Source of the DNA: Andalucia godoyi
Lineage: Eukaryota > Discoba > Jakobea > Jakobida > Andaluciidae
Reading direction: 5' to 3'
Length of the DNA: 64,000 bases
Assembly: GCA_009859145.1 (NCBI GenBank)
Contig: VRVR01000005.1
Coordinates: 310,001 to 374,000 of the forward strand
In this document: in pieces, positions 1-11,900 of the stretch
How positions within the stretch are numbered: the first letter of the stretch is position 1
Layout of the letters: the number at the start of each line of letters is the position of its first letter
Notes under the pieces: model-generated
Told to the model about the DNA's origin: nothing
What the model saw: only the letters and a program-made list of their open reading frames with translations
Database searches by the model: none
Program-made: the position numbers and the translations under genes

Positions 1-454
1 ATGATGAGCACACCGGATCGGCGATGGACTGGCGCGCGAACGGCACAAAAAAAAAAAAGCGAACAGAAAACCACGTTGTCTGAAATGTCTGGGTGAGCGT
101 TGTAAAGTAGAGTGAACAGTGGGTTACTGTAACAAGTTGTAACTTTTTAACGTATCAAAGACAATAAAAAAACATCGCATGGCTCCAAAGAGGGATCTCA
201 CCAACAAACTCAAACCGGCCATGCCCGAAGATGCCGAGACCCAGGAAACTCGTGGTTGCGATGACCCTTCAATGCAGAGCAATCTGCATTGAAGAGGTGG
301 TGCTCGTCCCCAATTGAGTTTTAAATTTTTAAATTAAAAAAAAACCCGTCGTTTGGACCTGTCTTCGGTGACAGCTTAGCCGATGATGATCAGTAATGGA
401 TTCATGTTTTAGCGAGCGGACAAACATCCTTCGTAGCGCAATATGCATGAATGT
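1..454. other. Left-edge intergenic region with small ORF and hairpins
   Basis: No recognisable gene. Short open stretches touch the left edge (one ends at 96) and could be the tail of a plus-strand gene, but nothing supports that further. An AATAAA-like motif lies at 163-168. A 37-codon plus-strand ORF runs from 179 to 292 and matches nothing I know. A perfect 12-bp inverted repeat with a GCAA loop is at 267-294, and a 5-bp stem with a TTCGGT loop at 359-374. The region also holds the 3' flank of the minus-strand Sec7 gene. Confidence 0.4.
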
Positions 455-3400
455 TTACTGACTGATAAACAGATTACGGACACGCTGAAACACATTCTTC
501 AGGGCTTTTCGGACTTCAATATGTGGCGATTCCAATAATGAGATCCAGGAGTCATAAAATGCATTGACTTGAAGCTTGAAATCGGCGTCAGACAGGTGGC
601 TGAACACGCCAAGCACAGTCAACACAACTGGGACGCACGCAGAGATTTGAGACAAATCGGAGACCATATTTCTTTCTGAATTCTCAGAGCTATTGAGATT
701 GTCCGAAACATAGCCATTGGAAGCGCTGGCAGAAGAAGTGGTGTCTCTGCTGCCGCTTTCGCTGGTCAGATCCAGGTAGTTCCGGAACACAGATTGGCAA
801 GCGGCAAACAACGGTCCTTCTGACACCTTCTTCTTCCTGGATTCTTCGTCAGAGCGACGGCTTTGGTTGCCATGTTCAGATCTGTCAGGGGATGAAAACA
901 TGCCAGACATGATGGAAAAGAACGCTTCGGCGGTCTTTGCTTCCACGGTCAACATCAGTTTGAGGACCGACACACAGTTTGCGTCGATCAGGAACCGTCG
1001 ACGATCTGCAGACGAATTAAACTCATGTGCTCGTTCAAACAATCGGTTCACACAATCAAACAGGCGATGCAGTTGGTCTGCAGATACGGTGGAAATAGGA
1101 GTATTCACGAATGACTGAGCCACCCGCGCAAGCTCAAGCTGGGCATAGCACTGAATCTCCCAAACATCGGGCTTTGCAGAGTTTGCAAACGACATGTTGC
1201 CAGAAGAAGAACGCTTCGAGAGCGGAGGAGAAGTCGTCAAGTTTCCATTGGAGCTCGCTGGCGAAGTAACAGGAGGAGTCGCCGTCGCATCCTCCAATGG
1301 GCTCCAGGTGTATGCCCCGGGTGACGTGTACGTGCACATTTTTCCGAACATGGTCAACAACGAATCCCAAGTATCTGGTTCCGCTGTCGCCGAAATCTGC
1401 GTGACCAGTGACGAAAACGCGTCGCAGCCAATCTTCACCAACGTCTGGTTCGTCGCGGAAATGCAGGCATCTATCAATCGAGTGACGTCGTGCAGGAGCG
1501 GACTGAGACGAGGATAAAAGCAGCAGTACGTATCCACGACGTTCTTCATGCACATATCACATGTTAACCTGATCCACTCTGTGTCTTTGCGAACCGCACG
1601 GAATCCGTCGGAATCGTCTTCTTGCAGATCGGCAAACAGCGGGAGGACCACGCCCGAGAACACAATCTTCCACAAACTGGTACTGAAGAATTCCCCAGCA
1701 ACTCGCAAGTTGCTGAACAAAATGGTAACAGCCTTGGCTCGCACTGCATTCCGGCGATCCATTATCAGGAAAGACAAGCCAGTCAGAACAGGGAACCATG
1801 CATGGAGATGCGACTGTATGTCGGAGTAGATCGTGCTTTCCAATGACGACTGCTGTTCTTGATGTTCAACAGAAACCTCTCCTTTGGCGTCCGCCAAGAC
1901 TACGTCAGCCGACGTGTATGGAGGGCACGCAGGAACACCCGGAACATCACCGCTCATCATGTGCTCCATGCACTTGCCGAGAAGGTCAATTGCTTGAAGG
2001 GAAATTTCTTCAGGAGACCGCAAGTTCTTCGCGAACGAAACCAGGCACTTGACACAATCGACAAACGCATCCGCCATGATGGCAAAGTGCGAAAGGACAA
2101 CGGTTGATGTCTGTTTGAAGGCCAGATCTACAATGACAGTAACGGAATCAGAAGCAGCACGATCCAAGACTTGGAAAATTGTTCTCCAACCAGATCTGAT
2201 GTTCTGAACACGAGTGTTCAACATCTGACTGATACATCGCACCACAAACTCTCGGGTATCGGGGCTCTTAGCGTCCCGGATAACATCCTCAAAGGGCTTG
2301 AGAAAGTCGCGTTGGAAAGAGTAGTTAACCAGCTCATCTTTTGCCAAGAATTTCATGGCAAGCTGTCTGACCGAGTCAATCGCATAAATCGCTAGTGATC
2401 TGTTTTGATGGCAGCCGACCGCAATGAAATGCTCAGAGAGATAGGACCACAAGCGGGACCACACGAGTCGAATGCGCGTCATGTTGATGTCGGCCACCTC
2501 GACCATCTTCTGAAGACAGAACATTCTCGGTTCTGACACAGAGCTCGTTTCATCACGAGACGCCGAGCATAGATTCTCAACAAAATACACAATGGCATCG
2601 CTGGAAAGCTGGGACGACCGCTGGAAAATGCGTTCGATTGTATCCATGTCCACGATTTGCGCAACAGCAAAGGCGTTCGCAAGCTCAATTGAGGATGCAC
2701 CCACCTCATTCGGATTCCTTTCAGACAGACCTGATGTTGCCAATTGCAGCAAACGCTCAATACCGGAAATACACTGAAGAACATCCTTCCACGATGCCTG
2801 CAGATTGTTTCCTTCATTCAGCGCAGCCTCAATGATGAAGCAAACACATTCCAAATTGCGCTTGCGCATAGGAATAGACGGTGTGGACAACAGCGAAAAT
2901 CTTGATAGTGCTTGAATAAACATGGCTCGCTCGGCCTCCATGAAGAAGGTGCAGGCGATATGAGTACCCAATCGAAGACCTTCAAGCGCGAGATCCACCA
3001 GCTTCTCGTCCGTTTCATTGTCAAGAACGGTACTGAAGGGTTTGATCAGGCTGCGTTTGCACAATTCCATCATGGATCTTATGTGCTCCACTTTGCTCGA
3101 AGAATAGAATTGCTTATTGGACGCAATTCCCTTCGACAAGATAACGTGTGACTGTTCAAAAATCCGCTCAGTCTCCTCGCGCAGTAATCGCTGTCGATTT
3201 TTCTTATCTGCCAGCTCAATTTCGAGTTTCTTGTCTTCTTCAAGTGTGATTGCTTTCTGCACAATGCGTTCATACAACTCTCCCAAGAAGTCCGAGGGCA
3301 AATCCTTTCCATCATTGATGCCTCTGTTGTTTGCAATGAACCCCTCACGTGTCATCTTACGTTTCACCATCGGATTATGAGCATCGGTTTGCAGCATGAT

Positions 3401-5650
3401 GGTTGAGTACGCAAGGACGTATGCTGTATCCGCACTGGCAAACACCCCTGGATTGTCTTTGCAAAACCTTTCCGCAAACTTTTCCATCATGCGATCAATC
3501 TTTTGAGCCTCTCCCGGTAAGCGGAATCCCGACAAGAAATGTCGCAGAGCGTCATCAAACAGCATGCCCTGAAACGCCAGTGCATCAACATAATGGTACA
3601 GGACGCGCACATTGAAATCGTCTCCCTCTCCAAGATACTCTCCGACTTTTGTCTTGTCCAAACCAGGCGTCGTTCGCAAGAAGTATGCCAAAGACTCTGC
3701 ATCATCAGGTTTGATGCATCCCGCTTCTGCAAGGTACACAATCCCTTTCTTCGGTTTCTCGTTGAAACGTTTCACGCCTTCCAAGATCTCAATCTTCAGT
3801 TGTCGCTGTCGTTCAAACGGATCTGTAATCAGCGAGATGTTCGCGGAGGACGATCTGGATACGTTGTTGACCTCCTCCTCCTCGTCGATCGATACATCCT
3901 CCGTAGACTCCAAGGAACCGAGAGCATCCGACTGTCGGCGTGCATCCATCCACAAGCTCATCGAACGCACAAGCGCAGTCAGGGCTTCAAGAGCAAGTAC
4001 GCGCAGAGAGGATTCGTAAATGGGTGGCTGAGGATTCTGCGGATCAGAGATCATGGGGGTCTGGAACACAACTGACAAAATCTCAACAAAGCGTTCGAAA
4101 ACGTTGGATTCCGTGAGTTCGCAGTCGTAGTTGACATACATGTCCACCAACATCTGCGGATTCAAGCAAATTTTCAGCATAACCTGCAGCACAATCATTC
4201 TCTGGTGGAAAGAGCTGTGGGAGGCCTCGAGAACACGGAAGAAGATATTGTTGAAGAAGACTGCAATTTCAATTTTCAAGTATTCCGCAAAATTCGACAT
4301 CAGCAGCAAAAAGATGGTGGCTGCTAATCGAAACAGAACAGGGACCACAGTAATGCAATTCTTCAGGATCGAAATGCAGAGAAACTGCTTGATGGCCAAA
4401 ATAAATCTGTCATTGGCCTTCAAGCTGGGTCCGGCATGATCTAAAATGAGCAACAAATATTCCAATGCTAATACTCTGCTGCGCATGTCCACAGAGTCGG
4501 GAGGCGCATCCTCCGGAACAGCCTTCATCGAAAGCTTGCACAACGCACGGAACAATAGGAATATATCCTTTTCGTGGATGCTTGCAAAAATTGAAGAAGA
4601 CGGGTCCTCTGGCTCTGGCATTTGCTGTGGGAGACTTGGCGCGGCAGAAGCCGCCGCCGACACTGGAGAATTCGTTGCTGTGCTTAGCCCTATGCCTCCG
4701 TTCATACTTGGGGTCGGAGAAGACGAGGTTGAGGCCGAGACAACGACGGGCAAAGGAGAAGCAGTTGACGCAGGCGACTTTGGGGTACCTGGGGTGGGGG
4801 CATTTGAGTTGATGTTTGCATTCGAAGCAAGCATGAGCTTGGCGGAATTTGCAAACTCCTCTGCTGCAACGATTCTTGAGAACACATTCACGACAAACGT
4901 CTTGATTTCCTCGTCCTCTCGCAGTTCGGGGCTCATGCTCTGCACCCGTTCTCTGGTTTGTCTCTCTTCCACGAATTCCTCGCCCTTTGAAAGCTGCATG
5001 GCATCGACCTTTGAAATTTCGAATCTCTGACACACAATCGACAGCATTTGTGCTATGGCGGCTTTTGCAGTTACTTGATTCACCATATTTTTGGACACAA
5101 GGTGGATGTTATAACATGTGCGAACTGCAAATAAGAGCGAGGAACCGTGCACATGAAACATGCAAGTTGCAACCGCGGACAAGAGAATTTTGACGATCAG
5201 CAGTTCGACAATTTCTGAATGAACATCGAAACACGAGCATACCGTTTTGATCACCACATCCGCAAAAATCGATTCATCTGCCCCGGTTCCATTGACAGCA
5301 GCGATGTGGACTTGGGCAGCAACAGGCGCAGAGGTCTGAGAAAGCGTGGACTTCTTCACAATATAATTTCCAATGAGGTTTCCGTTCGTCATCATCGAAA
5401 GGATGCAATCCAGTGCAATTTCGACAACCTTTGGGACCTTTGATTCACACGCAAGCATGAATGGAATAAAAAATCGGTCTCCCAGACCTTGGCCCCGAGG
5501 GAGCGTGACGTTACTGGAATGCTCAAAAAGATTCTCAAGATCCTTTAGCGATTCCAGACATGATTCCTTGATTTTGGCAAATTTCTTTGAAGAGACATCC
5601 TTCAGCAATCGCTCCAAAAGACTCTTAATGTGCAGACTTGCAGACGACAT
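455..5650 (-). CDS. Sec7-domain ARF guanine nucleotide exchange factor (BIG/Sec7 type)
   Basis: Large ARF GEF that activates ARF GTPases on trans-Golgi or endosomal membranes, 1731 residues, single exon, as long as BIG1/BIG2. The Sec7 domain spans about residues 625-810. It contains the glutamic-finger motif FRLPGEAQKIDR near residue 713 and the second helix motif YVLAYSTIMLQTDAHNP. An HUS-box-like YVNYDCEL precedes it, and a long HEAT-like alpha-solenoid (HDS region) follows, giving the DCB-HUS-Sec7-HDS order of the large-GEF family. A Ser/Thr/Pro-rich low-complexity insert lies around residues 290-355. The start is the ATG at 5650; the frame is open a few codons further up but without an ATG. 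A (TG)n tract, read on the coding strand, lies about 90 bp upstream. The family call is firm; BIG-type rather than GBF-type rests on overall architecture. Confidence 0.93.
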   Translation of the reverse strand: MSSASLHIKSLLERLLKDVSSKKFAKIKESCLESLKDLENLFEHSSNVTLPRGQGLGDRFFIPFMLACESKVPKVVEIALDCILSMMTNGNLIGNYIVKKSTLSQTSAPVAAQVHIAAVNGTGADESIFADVVIKTVCSCFDVHSEIVELLIVKILLSAVATCMFHVHGSSLLFAVRTCYNIHLVSKNMVNQVTAKAAIAQMLSIVCQRFEISKVDAMQLSKGEEFVEERQTRERVQSMSPELREDEEIKTFVVNVFSRIVAAEEFANSAKLMLASNANINSNAPTPGTPKSPASTASPLPVVVSASTSSSPTPSMNGGIGLSTATNSPVSAAASAAPSLPQQMPEPEDPSSSIFASIHEKDIFLLFRALCKLSMKAVPEDAPPDSVDMRSRVLALEYLLLILDHAGPSLKANDRFILAIKQFLCISILKNCITVVPVLFRLAATIFLLLMSNFAEYLKIEIAVFFNNIFFRVLEASHSSFHQRMIVLQVMLKICLNPQMLVDMYVNYDCELTESNVFERFVEILSVVFQTPMISDPQNPQPPIYESSLRVLALEALTALVRSMSLWMDARRQSDALGSLESTEDVSIDEEEEVNNVSRSSSANISLITDPFERQRQLKIEILEGVKRFNEKPKKGIVYLAEAGCIKPDDAESLAYFLRTTPGLDKTKVGEYLGEGDDFNVRVLYHYVDALAFQGMLFDDALRHFLSGFRLPGEAQKIDRMMEKFAERFCKDNPGVFASADTAYVLAYSTIMLQTDAHNPMVKRKMTREGFIANNRGINDGKDLPSDFLGELYERIVQKAITLEEDKKLEIELADKKNRQRLLREETERIFEQSHVILSKGIASNKQFYSSSKVEHIRSMMELCKRSLIKPFSTVLDNETDEKLVDLALEGLRLGTHIACTFFMEAERAMFIQALSRFSLLSTPSIPMRKRNLECVCFIIEAALNEGNNLQASWKDVLQCISGIERLLQLATSGLSERNPNEVGASSIELANAFAVAQIVDMDTIERIFQRSSQLSSDAIVYFVENLCSASRDETSSVSEPRMFCLQKMVEVADINMTRIRLVWSRLWSYLSEHFIAVGCHQNRSLAIYAIDSVRQLAMKFLAKDELVNYSFQRDFLKPFEDVIRDAKSPDTREFVVRCISQMLNTRVQNIRSGWRTIFQVLDRAASDSVTVIVDLAFKQTSTVVLSHFAIMADAFVDCVKCLVSFAKNLRSPEEISLQAIDLLGKCMEHMMSGDVPGVPACPPYTSADVVLADAKGEVSVEHQEQQSSLESTIYSDIQSHLHAWFPVLTGLSFLIMDRRNAVRAKAVTILFSNLRVAGEFFSTSLWKIVFSGVVLPLFADLQEDDSDGFRAVRKDTEWIRLTCDMCMKNVVDTYCCFYPRLSPLLHDVTRLIDACISATNQTLVKIGCDAFSSLVTQISATAEPDTWDSLLTMFGKMCTYTSPGAYTWSPLEDATATPPVTSPASSNGNLTTSPPLSKRSSSGNMSFANSAKPDVWEIQCYAQLELARVAQSFVNTPISTVSADQLHRLFDCVNRLFERAHEFNSSADRRRFLIDANCVSVLKLMLTVEAKTAEAFFSIMSGMFSSPDRSEHGNQSRRSDEESRKKKVSEGPLFAACQSVFRNYLDLTSESGSRDTTSSASASNGYVSDNLNSSENSERNMVSDLSQISACVPVVLTVLGVFSHLSDADFKLQVNAFYDSWISLLESPHIEVRKALKNVFQRVRNLFISQ

Positions 5651-5737
5651 TGTCCAGACTCGTGAATGCAAGTATCACACGATTCTTACTCTCACCGATA
5701 CGCACCGATACACTCGCTCACTCAGTCACACCCGCCT

Positions 5738-5771
<34 letters not shown>

Positions 5772-5787
5772 ACACACACACACACAC
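5738..5787. repeat. (CA)n microsatellite
   Basis: Interrupted dinucleotide repeat about 90 bp upstream of the minus-strand Sec7 start codon; it reads (TG)n on the coding strand. Confidence 0.95.
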
Positions 5788-5983
5788 CCCAACACCTAAT
5801 GCACACACACCCACTTTCACACTCTAGAAAAAGCGAGAAAGCGAGGGGAGGGGGAAAAGAGAAGCTTACGAAAAAAGGCTGGAAAAAACAAAGAAGGATT
5901 ACGAAAGACAGGGAGTCTAAATGGAAAATACCAAAACAAGAACGCAAAGAAGGAAAAAGCAAAAACGAGTAGGAAACGTATGC

Positions 5984-6005
5984 GAGAGAGAGAGAGAGAG
6001 AGAGA
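5984..6005. repeat. (GA)n microsatellite
   Basis: Eleven GA units in an otherwise purine-rich intergenic stretch. Confidence 0.9.
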
Positions 6006-6396
6006 ATAGGGGGAAAAAAAATAGTAAAAATTGAGCAGCGCTTGTGAGCAGGATCATTGGCAGATGGGTGGAGCATTTGGGCTTATTGGAATAATGGTGA
6101 AGGGAGGGCAAAGACGCGTGTAAAGCACAGCGACTTTTTGCAAAGACGGGGGAGGGGAGGGGAGAAAGAGTCGATCAGTGATTTCTTTTCAATAGACTCG
6201 TGTCGGACAATAGCAAACAGCTCCGCGGATTCGAATTTGGCAAGATTTTGTTTTGTGTACATCAAATATTTCTTCACTTTTTTACAGCAGGTGGGAGATG
6301 AAGGTTTTTTTTCCAGGCGAAAAAAAGACGGATCAACGAGCGGATGATGGAGAGGAGGAGAAGGAGGAGGGCACAATAAGATGCTCAACAGCACGT

Positions 6397-8677
6397 TCAG
6401 GATGGTGATCGAAACTCTGCAAGAATTGAAGACGCGGCAGTTGCTCTGTACCGGATCTCAAGGTTTCGATGGAGCATCTGGTGTGCGATGGAATCCGCAA
6501 TCGGCTGATGCTTGCGAACTTGGTCTTGCTTTCGCTTTCGATCCGCAACGTTCGAGTCCCACATCATGTTTGTAATCACCCAAAGACCCGCGAGGCAAAC
6601 TTCCGGATTCGGGTGCTCAATTACATTCGCAAGTCTTTGAAGTGTCTCTTCGGAGAGCAACTCGGCGTTCAGCGCTGCACAGTCCCCCGCAGCAACATTG
6701 CCGATCGCAAAACACGCCTGGATAACCACGGATTCAGAAGGCGATTGAAGAGATGCAAGTAATGTAGGAAGAAGGGACGTTTCGGAGAACGACTGAAGGA
6801 CATCCCAGATTTCCTTTCGTGATCCGCAAAGCATGTTTCGGACAATCACCAGTGCCTTTTCTTGTTCTTTAGGATCTGTGCTCTCCAGGAACGGACGGAG
6901 GACAGACCAAGGAACTATGCTGATGATGAGCGGTCGAAGAGTTGCAGAAGCCGAGAAAAGCGCATTTCCAATTCCAGACAGGCCGTTCAAGCGCATTTCT
7001 GGGATTGGGTCTTGGAGAAAACGAACAAACTTGTCCAAAATGCCGCGCTGGACAAGAAGCTGCTTCATTGGCGACACGTCGATGACGAGGTTGCACAATG
7101 CAGAAGAAGCACCAATGCGAACAGACTCCCGGGGATCGTCCAACAAAGAAAGCAGGGGACCAGCTACCCCCGCATCGACCAATGAAGTGCGCAGCTGGCG
7201 AACCGATCTCGACATACATCGCACAAACACGCAAGCAGCACGGCGCAGATCCGCATTCGATCCAGACAGGAGTTCCACTACTCGAGTCAGAAGCTTTGCT
7301 TCTGGCAAATGTCCCTTTGTGTCTGATAGCGCGGGAATCAACGTTGCGATCGCCAACAGACTGTGCTCACGGACGACACTGCTCGAGTTCTTGTCCAGCA
7401 CAAAGTCACATAGACGCATGACAAGTTCACTTTCGGATGCAGCTTCCTTCACTATGACGCCCGCGCCTGCACTAAGAAGTTCCGCCAGCAGCACCACTGC
7501 CGGTTCTCGAAATGGGCCCTCGAACAGCACTAGTTTTGACAGCGTCGGATACAACTGACGCTCCACATCCGGATACAAACTCAGTGCACTGTGCTTGTGC
7601 ATATGAACAAAGATTCTGCAGGAGAGTATCCTAAGGCTGTTGGATGACAGAGATTTGTCGATGAAAACATGCAGCAGCATGCCCATAATCACCTCCTGCG
7701 TCGACAAGACGTCACAAAACTCCTTGGAATGCACACAAAATGACCCAACGGCTTCAACAGCACTTTCCTTGACCTTCGTTAGCGGTAACATTAAAAAAAA
7801 GGACGACGACGACGAAGAAGAAGAATAAGAGGGGGGAAACGTTAGACCTTAACAGCATTTGTGGGGGGAAAAACATCAAGTAACACAAGGAAACATCCTG
7901 CGAGCGCCAGACACGAAATAGCAAAGATCAGCAATCATACTTTAAGATTCGTCGAGCTGGACACGACATTCAGCAGGTTTGAGTGGATTCCCGAGGCAGA
8001 CAGGATAGATCTGCAGCCTGGATCGCTGGCCAAGACGGAAACAAACCCGCAGGTCTCTTTGACCACCGCGCTCATGGACTCGTCAACAACCAGCGTCGAC
8101 GAAAGGTATTGAGCAAACTGCAAGGACTACATCGCATTGCGAAATTAGTAAATTCTCCAAAAAAGAAGAGGGGCTCGCCTCGTTCATGCACTGAACAATG
8201 AGGGTGGTTGTCCCCCCCCCCCCCCCCAGAAAAATATAATAATAATATATAAAAAATACACCAAGAAGAGAAGAAAAGAAAGCAACATACGGAACTGAAC
8301 ATCGTACAGCGTTCTGGACGTTGCGTGACCATCAGCCGAAGAGTTCGAAGGCCTGCCTCGACTGTTTTAGGCGAGGAAAACGACGGAAATCGATGAAAAA
8401 TAGCTTCGGCGATGTGAAGGTCAAACAATATGAGAGATCGAGATTCAGAGTTGAGCGAAAGACTTCCACATATGATAATCGCTTGACAAACAATCGACTC
8501 TTCCGTGTCGTCTGATATAATACGGCACAACATGGGAATGATCTCCTTGTCGACAACCTGGTCCTTCCGTGCTGGACTTCCTATAATCAGATTCTTCAGC
8601 GACTTGACTGCGCTCAACCGAATTGTCGCATCATGGCTTTCGATTCCACTTAGCGTAAGGAGCGACCGTGTCATTCT
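6397..8677 (-). CDS. ARMC8: ARMC8, armadillo subunit of the GID/CTLH ubiquitin ligase
   Basis: Armadillo-repeat scaffold subunit of the GID/CTLH E3 ligase (Vid28/Gid5 in yeast). Three exons join without breaking the frame: 8677-8291, 8117-7941 and 7773-6397. The introns are 7774-7940 and 8118-8290, both phase 0, with donors GTATGA and GTATGT. The product is 646 residues (human ARMC8: 673). The segment MSRSVRQLRTSLVDAGV aligns closely with the human LSRSVQQLRTSF region. The N-terminal AVKSLKNLIIGSPARKDQV and the C-terminal GLWVITNMMW also match. The first intron contains a 16-nt C run (G on the sense strand). The start is the first ATG; a few more in-frame codons lie upstream without one. The second intron's acceptor (CTAACGAAG) has little pyrimidine tract, so that junction is slightly less certain. 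Confidence 0.88.
8212..8227. repeat. Poly(C) tract, 16 nt
   Basis: Uninterrupted run of 16 C inside intron 1 of ARMC8; it is poly(G) in the transcript. Confidence 0.95.
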
Positions 8678-8812
8678 TCCCGCGTCTCGCTTCTGAGCAA
8701 TAGCAAGCAACGAGTACCTTCTCGCGGCGTGAATTTTTGTTAATTTAAAAAATTATAATCTTTAAAATAAAAAACAAAACAAAAACAAAACAGATAGGAA
8801 AAACAGAAATCG

Positions 8813-8862
8813 CAACACCGAACCACACCGAACAACACCGAACAACACCAAACAACACCGAA
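8813..8862. repeat. Minisatellite, 5 x 10 bp (aacaccgaac)
   Basis: Five tandem near-identical copies of a 10-bp unit, each variant copy differing by one base, between the ARMC8 start and the stop codon of the ASH-domain gene. It is noncoding and lies in the promoter/3' flank region. Confidence 0.9.
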
Positions 8863-8942
8863 CAGTAGTTCCATTGGAAAGCAGAGGAAGTTCCAGTGCG
8901 ATTACAACAGATTTCTCTTTTTTTTTAAAATTTACTGAACGA

Positions 8943-11900
8943 CTACTGCTGGTCTCCAAACTCGGAAAACTCTCCTTGGCCGGCGAGAGACAGCTGGATC
9001 GTAGGACCGCCGTTTTCGCAGACGATGTTAAATACGGAGTGGAAAGATCCTTGACGAGGATGGAAAGTTACGTTCACTTTCTCTTGATGCAGGAAAGACT
9101 CGCGAGCCGCCAACACAGAGTGCGTGGTTGAGAAAGTAAATCGGTCATGGTTCGCTGACGAGCTTGTGTCGGGCTCAATGAACCAGCTTGCCGTTGCTCG
9201 GGATTCGTTGCTTACGATAAACGGAAGTGTCACGGCTCTGTTCACTTTTCCAAACTGAATCGCCTCCGGTTGGATGGATACTCGTGGCAGATGGACAATC
9301 GCAGAAACCGGAACAGTCTTGACAGTTCCATCTGAGGATGTGAACTCGATGGACGCAGAGAAGGACTTCGGGTTCTCGTCGAATACCGCGGGGTCATAGT
9401 ACGGAGCAGAGAATCCCACGTGAAGATCTAGAGACTCACGAGGATTCAGAGTGAAAGACGACGACGCATGATGGTTCTTCACGGTCCGCAATTCAAACAT
9501 CCGCCGCTGATCCTGCGTAACCTTCACGGAAAACGACACTGGAACCGTCAGCGCGTTCGACACGCAAAAGAATTTCTGTGATGCATCAGCAGTTTGGTTC
9601 TGCTGGGAGACGCCGACATGCATCTGAATGCGGTCCACACTGCATTCTATTGTCTCCTGAATCTTTCCTGCAACAAGATGCATATGGAAATCTTCGACCC
9701 GCAATGTTGACTGCAAAATACCACTGTGGCCGTTCCCCAAGGAGCTGACAATGCCCAGAAGACGGCCAGAAACACCTCTTGCCGTATTTCCGAGGCTAGA
9801 TGTGTTGTAGTGGACGGAAATGTGTTTGACTTCGCCAGGCTGGAAAACACACTGCACGGAACGACCACGGGGTTGCTGTCCTGGAACTTCCAGCTCAAAA
9901 CACTCGTGGGCCTCCGTTGGGCGGCGCCTGCTGAACAGCACTCCTGCAGACTCCGTGCCGTCAGAGACAATCGAAATCTTAATTTCGTCTGAAACGGAAG
10001 GTTCGTCTGATTCAACTGCATAGAACGTCGCGGAATACACAAGAGGAGAGTCATTCTGGATTCTGAGAGTCTGCTTCGAAGAACCGGAAGCACCTGCAAG
10101 CGGACGGAAATTCAAAACAGGATGCATTCCAGGAGAATCCGGAATGGACAATCCTTGCGTTTTCGGAAGAGCCTTCAAAGGGCAGCCACAGACACCAATC
10201 GAGATCGGAATCTCCACAGCGTCTAGTCCATGAATTTCTACGACAAGGGTATCCTCATAAAGTCCAGGGATGTCAGCAACGCAAACAACGTCAACTTTTG
10301 CACTGTCCCATGCCTCCAGACGTCCCCCTGAATTTGGAATCATAAACGAAATCCCATTTTGAGCATTTGACATCTGTTGCTTCCACGCATTCTCTTCCGA
10401 CGCCGCCTGCCGGGACTTGAGCATGGACTTTCCGAGATTTGATTTGAATTTCGCATCCTCTTCATGAGCATTTGACAAGAGTAGCTTTGTTTTGGTGGCT
10501 TCCTTTTCTTTTCCCCTTCTGAATGATCCTTGCAGCGAACTGCTCAGCGAGCCTCCGTGAATCGAGGATGGACGACTCGGAAGATTTTCCTGGACGCGCT
10601 CGAGTTCCTCCGCCCACGAAACACCCGCCAAAGCCACTGTATCCTTGCGCTTCGTGCCAGAAAGTAACGCAGCAGACATCGGAAGCGCAGCCTGCGCAAC
10701 CGCATACCGACGCAAGTACATATTATATCTGCTGCGGCACGCAGAACGGTTCTGGATCATAATGGATCGCTGGTGCACACAGCCAAGTGCTGCCGAAGAA
10801 CCATAGTCCAACAGAAGATCCACTCTTTCATCGTCTGCACTGTCCTTGTCTCCGATCAAGCTGACTCGAGATTCGTCATTTCCAGTTTTTCCAACGACAG
10901 ATATCGACACAAGCAATCCTTTGACGACCCCACTGAGAGCGATGCCGAGCAGCTTGGACATGCCATCCACAATACACGGAACGACAAAATCAAACGCGCC
11001 TTTCAGCCTTGGAATACAGGTGATTTCAATCGGCATCGTGCCAGTGGGAGGGAGGATCCCAGCATCTGGAGTGCAAATGACGACAAACTCCTCGGATTCT
11101 ATTGGCTCCCATTTGAACGGTGCATACACGCCCCCAGGATTCTCGATTTCTGTTACCACGGATGCAGGAACGTTTTCGTGCATGACTCCGAGGTCAAAGA
11201 CAGTTTGGGAGAGTAATGCTCGCGGTCCCTCGGAAACTCCGTGGACAGACAAGGTGATCGGCGCAGATCGGTTCTTGAAGAAGGCACCAATTTCATCCTT
11301 GAGAACTCCAGCTTCCGACGGACGGAAGAACACGGACACAATCTGCGAGGAGCGAGGCTTGATAACCCCTGCATGCGGAATGAAGATGACATCGGCATCG
11401 GACCGAGTCAGCGGTTCATTCACAAATATCTCGAATGCTTCATCGTAATCCTCTTGTTTCTCAATGGTCTGCAAAATGGATTCCGACATTATGTTCAGCA
11501 AGAAGTGAGTCGGAACATCCGAATGGTTGGTGATTGTCAACGGAGCAGTAACAGTAGAACCAATGTCGACAACACCGAAATCCACACACGGCTCTGCAAT
11601 TGATGCAAAGCAGCCGGAAGCGGTCCCAGAAAAAAGAATGGAGGTCGAGGCGGCAAGTTGCGGAGCGCAAACAGCTTCAAACTCAAACTTTCCAGATCGG
11701 AGTGGGGTGACATCAAAGTGCACACGAGCCGTGGAGCCAGCAATCACCGTGCCTTGCAGATGAGAGACAACAACTTTCATTCGCAAGGGATCATGCATGA
11801 TGCTCCACTCATAGTCGATGTCGACATCAGAATCGTTGCGAAGCACAGAAAAGCGACGATACGACTTTCCGACTGACAGGTTCCCGGCAAAGATGAACGC

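Larger units (their letters stand above)
5651..6396. other. Intergenic region with CA/TG and GA microsatellites
   Basis: Upstream of the Sec7 gene and downstream of ARMC8, both on the minus strand. It holds an interrupted (CA)n tract at 5738-5787, a purine-rich stretch, and a (GA)n run at 5984-6005. Open frames here are low-complexity readings of these repeats. I see no gene. Confidence 0.6.

Noticed and set aside
4410-5033. Other-strand and other-frame ORFs over 150 codons inside Sec7, ASH, P4-ATPase and similar genes
   Set aside because: They are shadows of strongly supported coding frames and show no family resemblance.
5726-6076. Long open frames across the CA and GA repeats upstream of Sec7
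   Set aside because: They encode only repeat-derived peptides and have no ATG followed by ordinary sequence.
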